Shown: piece by piece, positions 5,013-13,760 of the stretch
Position numbering within the stretch: position 1 is the first letter of the stretch
Layout: each line of letters starts with the position of its first letter
Assembly: GCA_947624665.1 (NCBI GenBank)
Contig: CANQLK010000024.1
Location: 1 to 15,804, forward strand
DNA length: 15,804 bases
DNA from: Candidatus Gastranaerophilales bacterium
Lineage (GTDB): Bacteria > Cyanobacteriota > Vampirovibrionia > Gastranaerophilales > Gastranaerophilaceae
Direction: 5' to 3'
Position numbers and translations under genes: made by a program
Notes under the pieces: generated by a model
Seen by the model: the letters and a program-made list of their open reading frames with translations, nothing else
Told to the model about the DNA's origin: nothing
The model's database searches: none

Positions 5013-7049
5013 ATGATTGAAAGAATAGGATACGGAAACATAATACCGTTAAAGAAACAAGAAAATATTCAAAATACACAAGCAAATAAAACTAAGATGA
5101 CAGTACCGTCATTTTCGGCAAAATATAATGCAGCCGAATTAGTTAATGCTTATCAGGCATTTCACGGTATTAAAACTGCAAAAACAATCAGTTTTGGTGC
5201 TAGCTTGGCTAAATCAATAGACAGCCTTAGAGATGTTATGTATACGTGCAAAGACGAATCAAAAGGAAAAAAAGGTGAAGAAGTCGGTAAAAAAGTAAAA
5301 GCAACCGAAATTATTCAAAAACACAAAGATGATTTACCGTATTTGGAAGATGCATTAAAGACAAACGTTACTGTTAATATAGAAAAAGACAAAAATATGC
5401 CGTCAAAGCCTGCTAAAATTACCGAAGCCAGAACACAAATAAAGCGTACTCCTGTCGGAATATTATATGAAATGGCAGTAAGACAACCCAGACTTGAGAA
5501 TCAGCCGTTTGACAGGAAAGCTCCTTTAAAACAACTTATACAAATTATTCAGGATTTTGACGGTGAGCCGCAAGAACAGGCTTACGTTTTAAATACTAAA
5601 GGAAATTTGATGGCAGTAATTGAAGATAATGACGATGTTATACTTACAAATGCAGGTACTGCAAAAAGAATTTATCAAAATCCAAAACAAAAATTAATAG
5701 TTCATGCAGAGCAAAAAGGTAATAATTATGCGAAATTCACTCCTATTGCAGCTCCTTTAAAGGTAAGAGAACATAAACCATCCATTGGTCAGGGAACTGA
5801 AATTGTAATAGGTATGGAAGACGGTCGTTTTGTTCCAGAAATTATTGACAGTATTGAATCATTTGTTAAAAAGGTTAATGACGGTGAAATAATTCTTGAT
5901 CAATTTGTTGCAAACAAAGATGCAAAAAATACTCAATTAGCAATGTTGGCAGGCGGTTTCGGGTCTAGAGCAGAATATACAAATGCCTCATCCGATGGAA
6001 TTTTCCACGGAGTAAAAAACGGCGCTCAATCTACAAAAGGTGTATTTAAAACAGCTACAGGCCTGACCCCGATGGAAACAACATTTATTTCGCTTCACAA
6101 TGCAGGTTTACTCGATTGTTCAAAGGGTAAACTTAAAATTGGTGACAATATTAAATTATATTTAAACCAATCGGGAGTTAACAAAGGTAATGGCGGTTTT
6201 ACCGTTGACTTATATAACAAAATGAATCGCTCCGGACGTAAAAGCTTAACATTATTCCCTAATGATTCTATGTCAAGAATGCCCAAAGCTACAAAAGAAA
6301 TGGCTGATATTATGAATTCGGGTAAAGCGGCAATAGTTATGATTTCGAAAAAAGTAAAAGCCAATGATGCAAAAGGCAATTTGGGTATAATGAAAATTGA
6401 TCCCGAAACACACGAAATATTGGAATTTAAAGAAAAACCAAAATCAATTCCTACAGGCTATGCTGACAAAAATAATATGTGTTTAACAAATACATTCCAA
6501 TTTTCCGTTTCAAAAGAAGCATTTGGTGCTCTTGCAGCTTTAGAAGAATTCTTCCCTGAAAGCAACGGCAAAGAACCAAGAGATTGGTCTAAAACATATA
6601 TTCCGATTTTAATGTCATTAACGCAAAATAATGATATTGATAAAATCAGAAAGGATATTGCAAAAACCGTTGATACAAATTATGAAAATATTCCAAGAGG
6701 CGTTGTTCAACTTGCAAAACAAGTTCTTCACGGTCAAAAAATTATTTCTGTTCCGACAGAAGAATCTTGGGCAGATTGTGGTTCTCTAAATGCTCTTTAT
6801 CATACTACAATGGAAATAGCAAGCGGAGAATTTAAGCTCGAAGATTTCGAAAGACAACACGTTCTTGACAGTATTAACACTGAAACAGGACTTGTCGCTT
6901 CTACTAAAGAACAAAAAGACGAAATCGAAAAAAAATACGTTATTGATGGCGAAGTTATGGTCGTTCCAAAAGCTAAAAAAATAGACCATTCTATTGTTGA
7001 TAAGTATATTAAAGACGGCTTAATAGCAGTAAATAAATCGTCAAAATAA
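5013..7049 (+). CDS. Sugar-nucleotidyltransferase-like protein with a long uncharacterised N-terminal half
   Basis: A 678-residue protein. The C-terminal half (about 308-620) looks like the NTP_transferase fold of ADP-glucose pyrophosphorylase and related sugar-1-phosphate nucleotidyltransferases. Signs are LAGGFGSR (312-319, the nucleotide loop), a Lys near 342 in a divergent KGVFKTATG stretch, FPNDS with Asp 418 in the place of the metal-binding 'GDH', GIMKIDPET with FKEKPKS near 474, and WADCGSLNALY from 586, matching the usual 'W.D.GT....'. About 20 extra residues separate the loop from the Lys motif. The first 300 residues are unknown; they include a disordered start, SFSAKYNAAELVNAYQAF and ISFGAS. 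ATG 5013 is preferred because GGG (5004-5006) is six bases upstream; ATG 4998 would add five residues but has its GCGGG too close. Substrate unknown. Confidence 0.8.
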   Translation: MIERIGYGNIIPLKKQENIQNTQANKTKMTVPSFSAKYNAAELVNAYQAFHGIKTAKTISFGASLAKSIDSLRDVMYTCKDESKGKKGEEVGKKVKATEIIQKHKDDLPYLEDALKTNVTVNIEKDKNMPSKPAKITEARTQIKRTPVGILYEMAVRQPRLENQPFDRKAPLKQLIQIIQDFDGEPQEQAYVLNTKGNLMAVIEDNDDVILTNAGTAKRIYQNPKQKLIVHAEQKGNNYAKFTPIAAPLKVREHKPSIGQGTEIVIGMEDGRFVPEIIDSIESFVKKVNDGEIILDQFVANKDAKNTQLAMLAGGFGSRAEYTNASSDGIFHGVKNGAQSTKGVFKTATGLTPMETTFISLHNAGLLDCSKGKLKIGDNIKLYLNQSGVNKGNGGFTVDLYNKMNRSGRKSLTLFPNDSMSRMPKATKEMADIMNSGKAAIVMISKKVKANDAKGNLGIMKIDPETHEILEFKEKPKSIPTGYADKNNMCLTNTFQFSVSKEAFGALAALEEFFPESNGKEPRDWSKTYIPILMSLTQNNDIDKIRKDIAKTVDTNYENIPRGVVQLAKQVLHGQKIISVPTEESWADCGSLNALYHTTMEIASGEFKLEDFERQHVLDSINTETGLVASTKEQKDEIEKKYVIDGEVMVVPKAKKIDHSIVDKYIKDGLIAVNKSSK

Positions 7050-7067
7050 TAAATTCTTTTATTATGG

Positions 7068-7099
7068 AAAAAGGCTCTATTTTTAAATAGAGCCTTTTT
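7068..7099. terminator. Two-way terminator between convergent genes
   Basis: A perfect 15-base inverted repeat (7068-7082 with 7085-7099, core AGGCTCTATTT) is flanked by A on one side and T on the other. It gives a hairpin plus U-tract on both strands, ending the nucleotidyltransferase gene and the proBA operon. On the minus strand it begins right at the proA stop codon. Confidence 0.92.
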
Positions 7100-8389
7100 T
7101 TATTTAATAAAATCTCTTTTACCCTCTATGAAATCTTTTACAATATCTCCGCTGCCGTAAAGTTTGTATTTATAAGTTGTTAATCCGTCAAGTCCGACCG
7201 GGCCTCTGGCATGAATTTTATTTGTAGATATTCCGACTTCTGCGCCAAATCCATATCTGTATCCGTCTGCGAATCTGGTTGAAATATTTTTATAAACACC
7301 TGCGGAATCAACATACAGCATAAATTTTTCGGCATTTTTATCATTTTCGGTTATTATAGAGTCGGTGTGCCTTGAACCGTATTTATTTATGTGATTTATT
7401 GCTTCTTCTAATGAATTAACAGTTTTTATTGATATAATTTTATCACCGTATTCATTTTTCCAATTACTAACTGTGTCATCAATCATATCGGGGTATAAAT
7501 TTTTTATTTCATCATCGGAATTAATTTTAACTCCGGCAGATTTAAGTGCGTAAAGAATATCTTTAAGGATGGTATTCTTTAACGAGGAATGTACCAAAAC
7601 CGTTTCAACAGAATTGCAAGCGCTCGGATATTGGCATTTAGAGTCAATAATTATATTTATTGCTTTGTTTTTATCGGCAAATTTATCAACATATATATGA
7701 CAAATACCTTCACTATGCCCTAAAACCGGGATTTTTGTATTTGTTTTAATGTATTTAACCAATGAATTTGAGCCTCTCGGTATAATTAAATCAACATATT
7801 CATCAGCTTCAAGTAATGTTTTAACGTCATCGCGTGAAAAGAGGATATTAATTGAATCTTTAGGAAAATCTTTTATCTGCGACAGCGAATTTGAAATAAT
7901 GTCAAATATTGCCTGATTTGTTTGAGAGGCTTCCGCTCCGCCTTTTAAAATAACAACATTAGATGATTTTATTGCAAGTGCTGAAATTTGTGTTATTACA
8001 TCCGGTCTTGCTTCAAATATAACGGCAATTACTCCGATAGGGCAGCTGATTTTCTTAAGTTTTATACCTTTAGCAATGTTTTTTTGCCAAATAATATTAT
8101 TAACAGGGTCTTTTAATTTTATTATATCTTTAACACCTTGAATCATATCTCTTAATTTATTTTCGTCAAGTTTCAACCTGTTGAACACCGATTCATTAAT
8201 CAAACCTTCATTCAAAAGTTCTTTAGCTTTTTGTATATCGCTTTGATTCGCTGTTAATATTTTATCCGAATTTTTTTCTATATTATCAGCGATGACGGAT
8301 AAGGCTGTATCTTTTATTCTTGAATCAATTTTAAGCAGGTTAATTGACGCTTCTTTTGCCAACTTAACTACTGACATAACATCAGGCAT
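7100..8389 (-). CDS. proA: Gamma-glutamyl phosphate reductase ProA
   Basis: Second step of proline synthesis: NADPH-dependent reduction of glutamyl 5-phosphate to glutamate semialdehyde, in the cytosol. The 429 residues are slightly longer than E. coli ProA. Family marks are IGVIAVIFEARPDV (from 118), VILKGGAEA (146-154), IPRGSNSLV, GHSEGICHIYVD, the catalytic Cys 258 in YPSACNSVETVLVH, and RGPVGLDGLTTYKY near the end. The SD AGGAGG overlaps the proB stop codon and is six bases before ATG 8389, so ProA is probably translated right after ProB from one mRNA. The two proteins act in sequence and pass a labile phosphate intermediate. Identification is secure. Confidence 0.97.
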   Translation of the reverse strand: MPDVMSVVKLAKEASINLLKIDSRIKDTALSVIADNIEKNSDKILTANQSDIQKAKELLNEGLINESVFNRLKLDENKLRDMIQGVKDIIKLKDPVNNIIWQKNIAKGIKLKKISCPIGVIAVIFEARPDVITQISALAIKSSNVVILKGGAEASQTNQAIFDIISNSLSQIKDFPKDSINILFSRDDVKTLLEADEYVDLIIPRGSNSLVKYIKTNTKIPVLGHSEGICHIYVDKFADKNKAINIIIDSKCQYPSACNSVETVLVHSSLKNTILKDILYALKSAGVKINSDDEIKNLYPDMIDDTVSNWKNEYGDKIISIKTVNSLEEAINHINKYGSRHTDSIITENDKNAEKFMLYVDSAGVYKNISTRFADGYRYGFGAEVGISTNKIHARGPVGLDGLTTYKYKLYGSGDIVKDFIEGKRDFIK

Positions 8390-8398
8390 ATTTTCCTC

Positions 8399-9532
8399 CT
8401 ACAATTTAGCAATATTATCTTTTGTAATAACCGCATCATAATTTTTATGACCAATAATGTCATAAATATTATCAGAATGCTGTCCCATAATTTTTCGTGA
8501 ATCTTCGGAAGAATAATTTGCAATTCCTCTTGCAAATTCTACAAAATTTTCATCAACAATCGAAACAACGTCACCTGAATCAAACGAACCTTTTACAGCC
8601 GTAATACCTATGGGAAGCAAGCTTTTGTCCTTTTCAAGAATAGCATTTTTAGCACCCTGATTAACTGCAATCTGACCTGTAATATCGGTTGCGTATGCTA
8701 TCCATCTTCTTTTTTGGGAAATTTGTTCAACAGGATAAAATGTCGTACCCGTTTTTTCGCCGTTAAATATTTTTGTAATAATTTGTGGAGTTTTACCGTT
8801 GGCAATTATTACGGTTCCACCACTGTGAGTAACTACTTTTGCGGCTTGCAGTTTTGTAATCATGCCGCCTCTGCCGCCTTTTGAAGCGGAGCTTGCATAA
8901 CCCATTATTTCTTCGGTCAAATTTTCAACATCGGTTATCAATTTTGCATTAGGGTTATCTTTGGGGTTTGAATCATACAAGCCGTCTATATCGGATAGAA
9001 TTACCAATAAATCTGCATTTAATTTACTTGCGACTAATGCAGAGAGCTTATCGTTATCAGAAAAGCTAACACCGTATTTGGGGTTCTCAGAGCATTCCAG
9101 TTCCGCAACCGAAACCGTATCATTTTGGTTAATTATAGGAATAACCTTTAGTTCTATCAAGGAATTCAGAACATTACTCAAGCTGAGATATCTTAATCTG
9201 CTGTTAAAATCATCTTCGGTTAACAGAATTTGAGCCGTATTGATTGAATACTTACTAAACCCGTCTTCATAAATGGACATGAGGCTGCATTGCCCGACCG
9301 CAGCACAAGCTTGTTTTATTGCGAGGCTCTCACCAGAATCTGCATTTAATTTTTTCGCTCCAAGTCCTACTGCCCCGGAGGTAACTATTATTATTTCCTT
9401 ACCCTGTCTGTATAATTTGGAAATGGCTTCCACAAAAGAATAAATTCTGGATAAAGATATTTCTTTGTCCTCGTTTCTCAGTACATTTGTTCCGAATTTA
9501 AATACTATTCTGTTTAATTTTTCAGTGTTCAT
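8399..9532 (-). CDS. proB: Glutamate 5-kinase ProB with PUA domain
   Basis: First, usually proline-inhibited, step of proline synthesis: ATP-dependent phosphorylation of glutamate. The 377 residues hold an amino-acid-kinase domain (8-260) and a C-terminal PUA domain from about 275 (RRWIAYATD onward). Marks are FKFGTNVL with Lys 12, VTSGAVGLGAKKL (50-62), QACAAVGQ, INQNDTVSV (134-142), SDNDKLSALVA (158-168), LSDIDGLYDSNP (179-190) and KGGRGGMITKLQAA (218-231). There is no SD before ATG 9532. A possible promoter places the mRNA start at the ATG itself, so proB may be read both from the upstream operon and from its own leaderless transcript. proA follows after nine bases. Confidence 0.97.
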   Translation of the reverse strand: MNTEKLNRIVFKFGTNVLRNEDKEISLSRIYSFVEAISKLYRQGKEIIIVTSGAVGLGAKKLNADSGESLAIKQACAAVGQCSLMSIYEDGFSKYSINTAQILLTEDDFNSRLRYLSLSNVLNSLIELKVIPIINQNDTVSVAELECSENPKYGVSFSDNDKLSALVASKLNADLLVILSDIDGLYDSNPKDNPNAKLITDVENLTEEIMGYASSASKGGRGGMITKLQAAKVVTHSGGTVIIANGKTPQIITKIFNGEKTGTTFYPVEQISQKRRWIAYATDITGQIAVNQGAKNAILEKDKSLLPIGITAVKGSFDSGDVVSIVDENFVEFARGIANYSSEDSRKIMGQHSDNIYDIIGHKNYDAVITKDNIAKL

Positions 9533-9539
9533 TTTATTT

Positions 9540-9567
9540 TTTATATCTCAATTAATCTCATTTACAA
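9540..9567 (-). promoter_or_regulatory. Candidate internal, leaderless proB promoter
   Basis: On the minus strand TTGTAA (9567-9562), 16 bases, then TATAAA (9545-9540), then seven bases to ATG 9532. The predicted start is at or next to the ATG. The whole element fits in the 39-base gap after the ATPase stop codon, and no SD is present. Confidence 0.45.
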
Positions 9568-9571
9568 TTTC

Positions 9572-10783
9572 TTAAATATTTTGCATATAATCGACAATAA
9601 ATTGTCTTGCAACTCTCGGAGTTCTTATTCCCTTTAATGACGCAAATTCTTCCGCTTTTTTCCGCAAATTATCATTGATACATATACAACAATCATTTGC
9701 TATTTTTTCAACAATATCCAAATATTCATTTTTATTCAGCAGAGAAAAAGTCAGCACAATGCCGAATCTGTCAGAGAGTGATACGGTTTCATCAATGGTA
9801 TCGTTATAATGAACTTCATTTCCCTCTCTTGATGAAAAGCTTTCTTTTACAAGATGTATTCTGTTTGTAGTAGCATAGATTATTACGTTTGAAGGTTTAT
9901 CAGTTAAAGAACCTTCCAGTACCGCTTTTATTGATGAAAATGATTTTTCTTCTTCATCAAATGATATATCGTCTGCAAAAATTATAAACTTTAACGGTAA
10001 ATTTCTTAATTTGTCGTATAAATCGGAAAGATAAATAAAGCTTTCTTTATATACTTGAATAATTTTAAGGTTGTAATCTGAGAATTCATTAATCAAAGCT
10101 TTTACTGTAGATGATTTTCCGCAGCCTCTATCCCCGTATAAAAGTATATTATTTGCATCTTTTCCGTCCAAAAATGCTTGAGTATTACGTTTTATAACCT
10201 CTTTCTGATAATTATAATTTTTTAAATCGGCAAATGTCATTGAATTAAAAAATTCAACGGGAAGAATTTCTTTATTTTCGGTATATTTAAAAGCCGTATA
10301 GCAAGAAAAGACTCCAAACCCTTTTCTTTCATAGGAAGAAATAATATCAGACAGAGAAAACGGGCATATTTCGGCAGTATTGTATGAAGGAATATGGCTT
10401 ATTATTTCATTACAAGCTGAAAATTTTGAATTTAATTCAGAAATTACCTTTTCATAGCTGTAATTCAGCAGATTATAAATAAGAGATAATTCGTATTCGG
10501 CAATTGTTAAAATATTCCGATTATCCTTTATGCAACTTGCGCAGCCGTTTGAAATAATATTTTCATCAGAATATATCAATTTTTTTACATATTCATAAAG
10601 ATTTTGATTTAGGCTGTTTTTATATAAAAGTGAAATAAATTCGGAATATGAATTTAAAATCAAATCAAAATCGGAAGAGTATGAAAGATTAGACAAGAAA
10701 TCTATAAAAGAGCTGAAAACAGAATCTTTTATAATATTTTTGAAAATCGAGATAACAAGCAAAGGAGTTTTTATTACATTCAT
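9572..10783 (-). CDS. DUF815 family AAA+ ATPase
   Basis: A 403-residue cytosolic ATPase. Residues 1-180 are a helical region of low similarity. From about 182 the DUF815 pattern is clear: Walker A GDRGCGKSS (217-225), FIIFADDISFDEEE as Walker B (266-279), AVLEGSLTDKPSNVIIYATTNR with sensor I at 304-308, and SLSDRFG (335-341). RTPRVARQF near 387 is in the place of a sensor-2 helix. The family is widespread but its job is unclear; a chaperone-like or motor role is only inferred from the fold. ATG 10783 shares one base with the stop of the radical SAM gene (TAATG), which suggests translational coupling. A GGGGA lies about eight bases upstream. It is not part of the proline pathway despite the shared operon. 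Confidence 0.9.
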   Translation of the reverse strand: MNVIKTPLLVISIFKNIIKDSVFSSFIDFLSNLSYSSDFDLILNSYSEFISLLYKNSLNQNLYEYVKKLIYSDENIISNGCASCIKDNRNILTIAEYELSLIYNLLNYSYEKVISELNSKFSACNEIISHIPSYNTAEICPFSLSDIISSYERKGFGVFSCYTAFKYTENKEILPVEFFNSMTFADLKNYNYQKEVIKRNTQAFLDGKDANNILLYGDRGCGKSSTVKALINEFSDYNLKIIQVYKESFIYLSDLYDKLRNLPLKFIIFADDISFDEEEKSFSSIKAVLEGSLTDKPSNVIIYATTNRIHLVKESFSSREGNEVHYNDTIDETVSLSDRFGIVLTFSLLNKNEYLDIVEKIANDCCICINDNLRKKAEEFASLKGIRTPRVARQFIVDYMQNI

Positions 10784-11874
10784 TATGGATTCCCCGATAA
10801 GACTTTTAATGCTTTGTTTTTTAATCTATGAATAAAACTCTTATTGAAATTTGCAAAATTGCCTTTAAAGTTGCAATTAAGCATTCTGCAATACATTTTG
10901 CAAGTTTTGGTCATCATTCTGCAAGTTTGAGATTTAGTCGAGTTCCAAATTTCTTCGGGGGTATTTTCTTTAATATTACCGACCGGATACATATTAAAAC
11001 AAAGTCTTACATCACCATAAGGGTCTATTGCGTAGTTCGTTGAACCTACGTCACATTTTATTTCCTTTAATATATCATCGGGATTATCAAAGAATATTTT
11101 CATTGCGTGAAGCTGCTCGTATGAATTATAAATGGAATGACCTGCCTGTTTCATTTCTGTCAATCTGTCAACAACTTCAATCATTCTTTTTGACATATTT
11201 GAATATTGGGTTCTTAATTCTTTTGGCATTCTGTAACCCATTGTATTACAGCCTTTTTGATAATTATAACCGTGGAATGATTCTTTATCATCGAGCAGCT
11301 GAAACATAATTCCGTTTATTTTATTTTTTGTTACAAATTCAACCAAAGGAATAACTTCTTCAACATTTTCGGGAAAAACAATCGTAGCAATATTTATTCC
11401 CAAAGACTTTCCTTTTTCTTCTTTCAATTTTTTAAGAGTCATAATTGCATCTATTACTTTTTCGTAAGAGCCTTCTCTGCCTCTGGAAAAATCATGAACG
11501 GTAGGATTATTTATTGCATTTAATGATATATTTAAGGATTCTATGGGTGAATCAATAATTTTTTCGTATAAATGCTGAATACTGAATGCATTAGTCATAG
11601 AAGCAACCTTAAAGCCTATAGAATGAGCATAATCAGCAAGTTCAAATATATCTTGTCTTAAAAACGGTTCACCGCCGGAGAAACAAAACCACATACCTTC
11701 TCCAAGCCAATTTCTTAGGTCAAGCATAACTTTTTTCCACTCTTCGGTTGTTAATTCTTTAGATATAACATCGGATGCAACCGTTTTCCATTTTGAGCAT
11801 GTAATACATCTTAATTGACATCTGTCGGTAACATCAAAAGTAATTTGTTGGGGTTTTTCTATATTATCGGTCAT
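10783..11874 (-). CDS. Radical SAM protein with SPASM-type C-terminal domain
   Basis: A 363-residue Fe-S enzyme. The CX3CX2C site that binds the SAM-cleaving cluster is at Cys 19, 23 and 26 (DRCQLRCITC), followed by SGGEP at 66-70. A Cys-rich C-terminal region (Cys 274, 292, 318, 325, 329, 334) has the SPASM form, with IDPYGDVRLCFN and VGNIKENTPEEIW typical of the family, and would hold extra clusters. Many SPASM enzymes modify peptides, but others act elsewhere; I find no precursor peptide gene nearby, so the substrate is unknown. GTG 11901 is in frame, but the excellent SD AAGGAG six bases before ATG 11874 decides the start. It overlaps the end of uvrC by 11 bases and the ATPase start by one. 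Confidence 0.9.
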   Translation of the reverse strand: MTDNIEKPQQITFDVTDRCQLRCITCSKWKTVASDVISKELTTEEWKKVMLDLRNWLGEGMWFCFSGGEPFLRQDIFELADYAHSIGFKVASMTNAFSIQHLYEKIIDSPIESLNISLNAINNPTVHDFSRGREGSYEKVIDAIMTLKKLKEEKGKSLGINIATIVFPENVEEVIPLVEFVTKNKINGIMFQLLDDKESFHGYNYQKGCNTMGYRMPKELRTQYSNMSKRMIEVVDRLTEMKQAGHSIYNSYEQLHAMKIFFDNPDDILKEIKCDVGSTNYAIDPYGDVRLCFNMYPVGNIKENTPEEIWNSTKSQTCRMMTKTCKMYCRMLNCNFKGNFANFNKSFIHRLKNKALKVLSGNP

Positions 11875-13729
11875 TTTTAACTCCTTTAGTTTTGTTTTCA
11901 CTTTTTAGAGTAGCACTATTAAAATAATTATATACCAAAACAGCCTGATGAGAAGTTAAAAGTAACATTAATTCTTCTTTTGTTAATTTGGATATTTTTG
12001 CAACGGAAGAATATTTTTCGAGCAATAATTTTTTATTTTTTTCAAACAAGCCCTTAATGTTATCCAACTCGGAGTGTAGCGCTTCTTTTTCTCTTAAATG
12101 CCTATGGAATGTAATTGCAAACCTGTGAGATTCATCTCTTATTCTTTGAAAGAAATAAAGAGCAGGCGAATTTAACGGAAATATTACAGATTGACTGTTA
12201 TTCGGAATAAATACTTCTTCAATTCTTTTTGCTAAAGATACTATATCCTGATTTTCAATTCCGAGCTCTTTAAATATGGAAACAGCGGAAGAGAGCTGCC
12301 CTTTTCCTCCGTCGATTATAATTAAATCAGGAAAGGGAAGATTTTCTTTTAATAGTCTTGAATATCTCCTTGTAACAACTTCTTTCATGGATTGAAAATC
12401 ATCAGGTTTACCGTTCGGTACGGACTTGATTTTGTATCGTTTATATTCGCTTTTTTTGGGCATTCCGTTAAAGAAACTTACCATTGAAGCTACGGTATTT
12501 GTACCTTGAATATGAGATATATCAAAGCATTCTACTCTATGCGGAAATTTTGAAAGTTTTAGCTTTTCTTGAATATATGAACCTGCTTCATTATAATTAT
12601 TTTGGAGTTCTTGCAGTGATTTAACCTTCATCTCTTCCAAATGATATTGAGAATTTTTAAGCGCAAGTTCAAGTATATCGTCATTTTTTTTAGTCTTTTT
12701 AGAATTTATACTAACTTTAGAACCCTTTTTAGCACTTAACCAATCTTCAATCATTGTTTTATCTTCAGTGTTAAGCTCATAAGAGAATATAATTTCGCTT
12801 GGAATATCATCATCCCCCGTCATAAGATAGTATTCTTTAATAAAGAAAAGAATTATTTCTTCATCACCGTCGTAATCAGCTTTGGAAATCTCAAAATCCT
12901 TTTTATTTGTAAGCCTGCCATCACGTATCTGTAACAGTGATATTCCTGCCATATAATCATTTTTGCTTAGAGAGATTATATCCTGATTAATATTTGTATT
13001 TTCATAAACAACTTTTTGTTTTTCAATGGTTTTTAAAACATCAAAATAACTGTCACGGTATTTTGCAGCTTTTTCGTACTCTTGATTTTCGGAATATTTT
13101 TCCATAAGATTTTTAAGCTCGTTAACAAGAAGCATTTGCTTTCCCGATAAAAATAATTCAACATTTTTAATTAATTTTTTGTATTCATCAGGAGATATTA
13201 ATTTTTGGCAGGGAGCAAGACATCTGCCTATTTGATAGTATATACAAGGTCTGTCTTTAAATTTCGGCGTTTTACACTGTTTTAGAGGAAACAGTTTTTT
13301 TAATAAATCCAGTGTTGTATACATGGATTTTGCATTGGTATAAGGCCCGAAATATTTGCCTTCCAACATATTTTTATTACGCTTCCTTGTAACAAGAATC
13401 CTCGGATAATCTTCTTTTGTTATTAGAAAATATGGAAATTTCTTATCATCTTTTAATAATACATTATATTTCGGTTTATATTTTTTAATTAAATGAGATT
13501 CTAAAATTAAAGCTTCAACTTCAGAATTGGTAATAATAAACTCAATTTTTTTTATTTGCGGAACCATTATTTTTAACTTAACACTGTCGTGTTTCTTATT
13601 AAAATAACTTGAAACACGCCTTTTAAGATTTTTGGCTTTACCGACATATATAATATTATTTTCCGAATCAAAAAACTGATACGAACCTGCGGATTCGGGA
13701 ATTAATCTTAACTGCTCTTTTATATCCAT
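11864..13729 (-). CDS. uvrC: Excinuclease ABC subunit C (UvrC)
   Basis: The nuclease of nucleotide excision repair; it cuts both sides of a DNA lesion after UvrA and UvrB loading. The 621 residues match the family. Order: GIY-YIG domain (about 14-100; IIYVGKAKNLKRRV, and the EALILESHLIKKYKPKYN block with the catalytic Glu), a Cys-rich segment (PCIYYQIGRCLAPC), a UVR/UvrB-binding helix pair (EYEKAAKYRD), the RNase-H-like nuclease domain (FDISHIQGTN, DLIIIDGGKGQL, SHRFAITFHR), and a C-terminal helix-hairpin-helix region. The frame stays open 23 codons upstream, but homology begins at DIKEQLRLIPESAG, so ATG 13729 is chosen. There is no SD; a TATACT lies six bases before the ATG. It heads the minus-strand cluster. 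Identification is secure. Confidence 0.97.
   Translation of the reverse strand: MDIKEQLRLIPESAGSYQFFDSENNIIYVGKAKNLKRRVSSYFNKKHDSVKLKIMVPQIKKIEFIITNSEVEALILESHLIKKYKPKYNVLLKDDKKFPYFLITKEDYPRILVTRKRNKNMLEGKYFGPYTNAKSMYTTLDLLKKLFPLKQCKTPKFKDRPCIYYQIGRCLAPCQKLISPDEYKKLIKNVELFLSGKQMLLVNELKNLMEKYSENQEYEKAAKYRDSYFDVLKTIEKQKVVYENTNINQDIISLSKNDYMAGISLLQIRDGRLTNKKDFEISKADYDGDEEIILFFIKEYYLMTGDDDIPSEIIFSYELNTEDKTMIEDWLSAKKGSKVSINSKKTKKNDDILELALKNSQYHLEEMKVKSLQELQNNYNEAGSYIQEKLKLSKFPHRVECFDISHIQGTNTVASMVSFFNGMPKKSEYKRYKIKSVPNGKPDDFQSMKEVVTRRYSRLLKENLPFPDLIIIDGGKGQLSSAVSIFKELGIENQDIVSLAKRIEEVFIPNNSQSVIFPLNSPALYFFQRIRDESHRFAITFHRHLREKEALHSELDNIKGLFEKNKKLLLEKYSSVAKISKLTKEELMLLLTSHQAVLVYNYFNSATLKSENKTKGVKNDR
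11881..11886 (-). promoter_or_regulatory. RBS that fixes the radical SAM gene start
   Basis: AAGGAG on the minus strand lies inside the last codons of uvrC and six bases before ATG 11874. It rules against the upstream GTG at 11901, which has no SD. Confidence 0.75.
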
Positions 13730-13735
13730 ATAAAC

Positions 13736-13741
13736 AGTATA
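13736..13741 (-). promoter_or_regulatory. Putative leaderless uvrC promoter (-10)
   Basis: TATACT on the minus strand, six bases (GTTTAT) before ATG 13729, so transcription would begin at the A of ATG. The -35 region is poor (TTACAA at an 18-base spacer is the closest). No SD is present. Confidence 0.45.
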
Positions 13742-13751
13742 CAATAACTGA

Positions 13752-13760
13752 TGATATAAT
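13752..13760 (+). promoter_or_regulatory. Extended -10 of the YkgJ-type gene, leaderless
   Basis: TGATATAAT is an exact TGn-TATAAT. Six bases (TGTAAT) separate it from ATG 13767, so the predicted first base of the mRNA is the start codon. No purine-rich SD precedes the ATG. Confidence 0.6.

Noticed and set aside
11028..11309. Plus-strand ORF inside the radical SAM gene
   Set aside because: It is antisense to a gene with clear catalytic motifs, with no SD and no recognisable domain; a shadow frame. The same applies to the antisense frames in pdxJ, proB, ycf23 and the nucleotidyltransferase gene.
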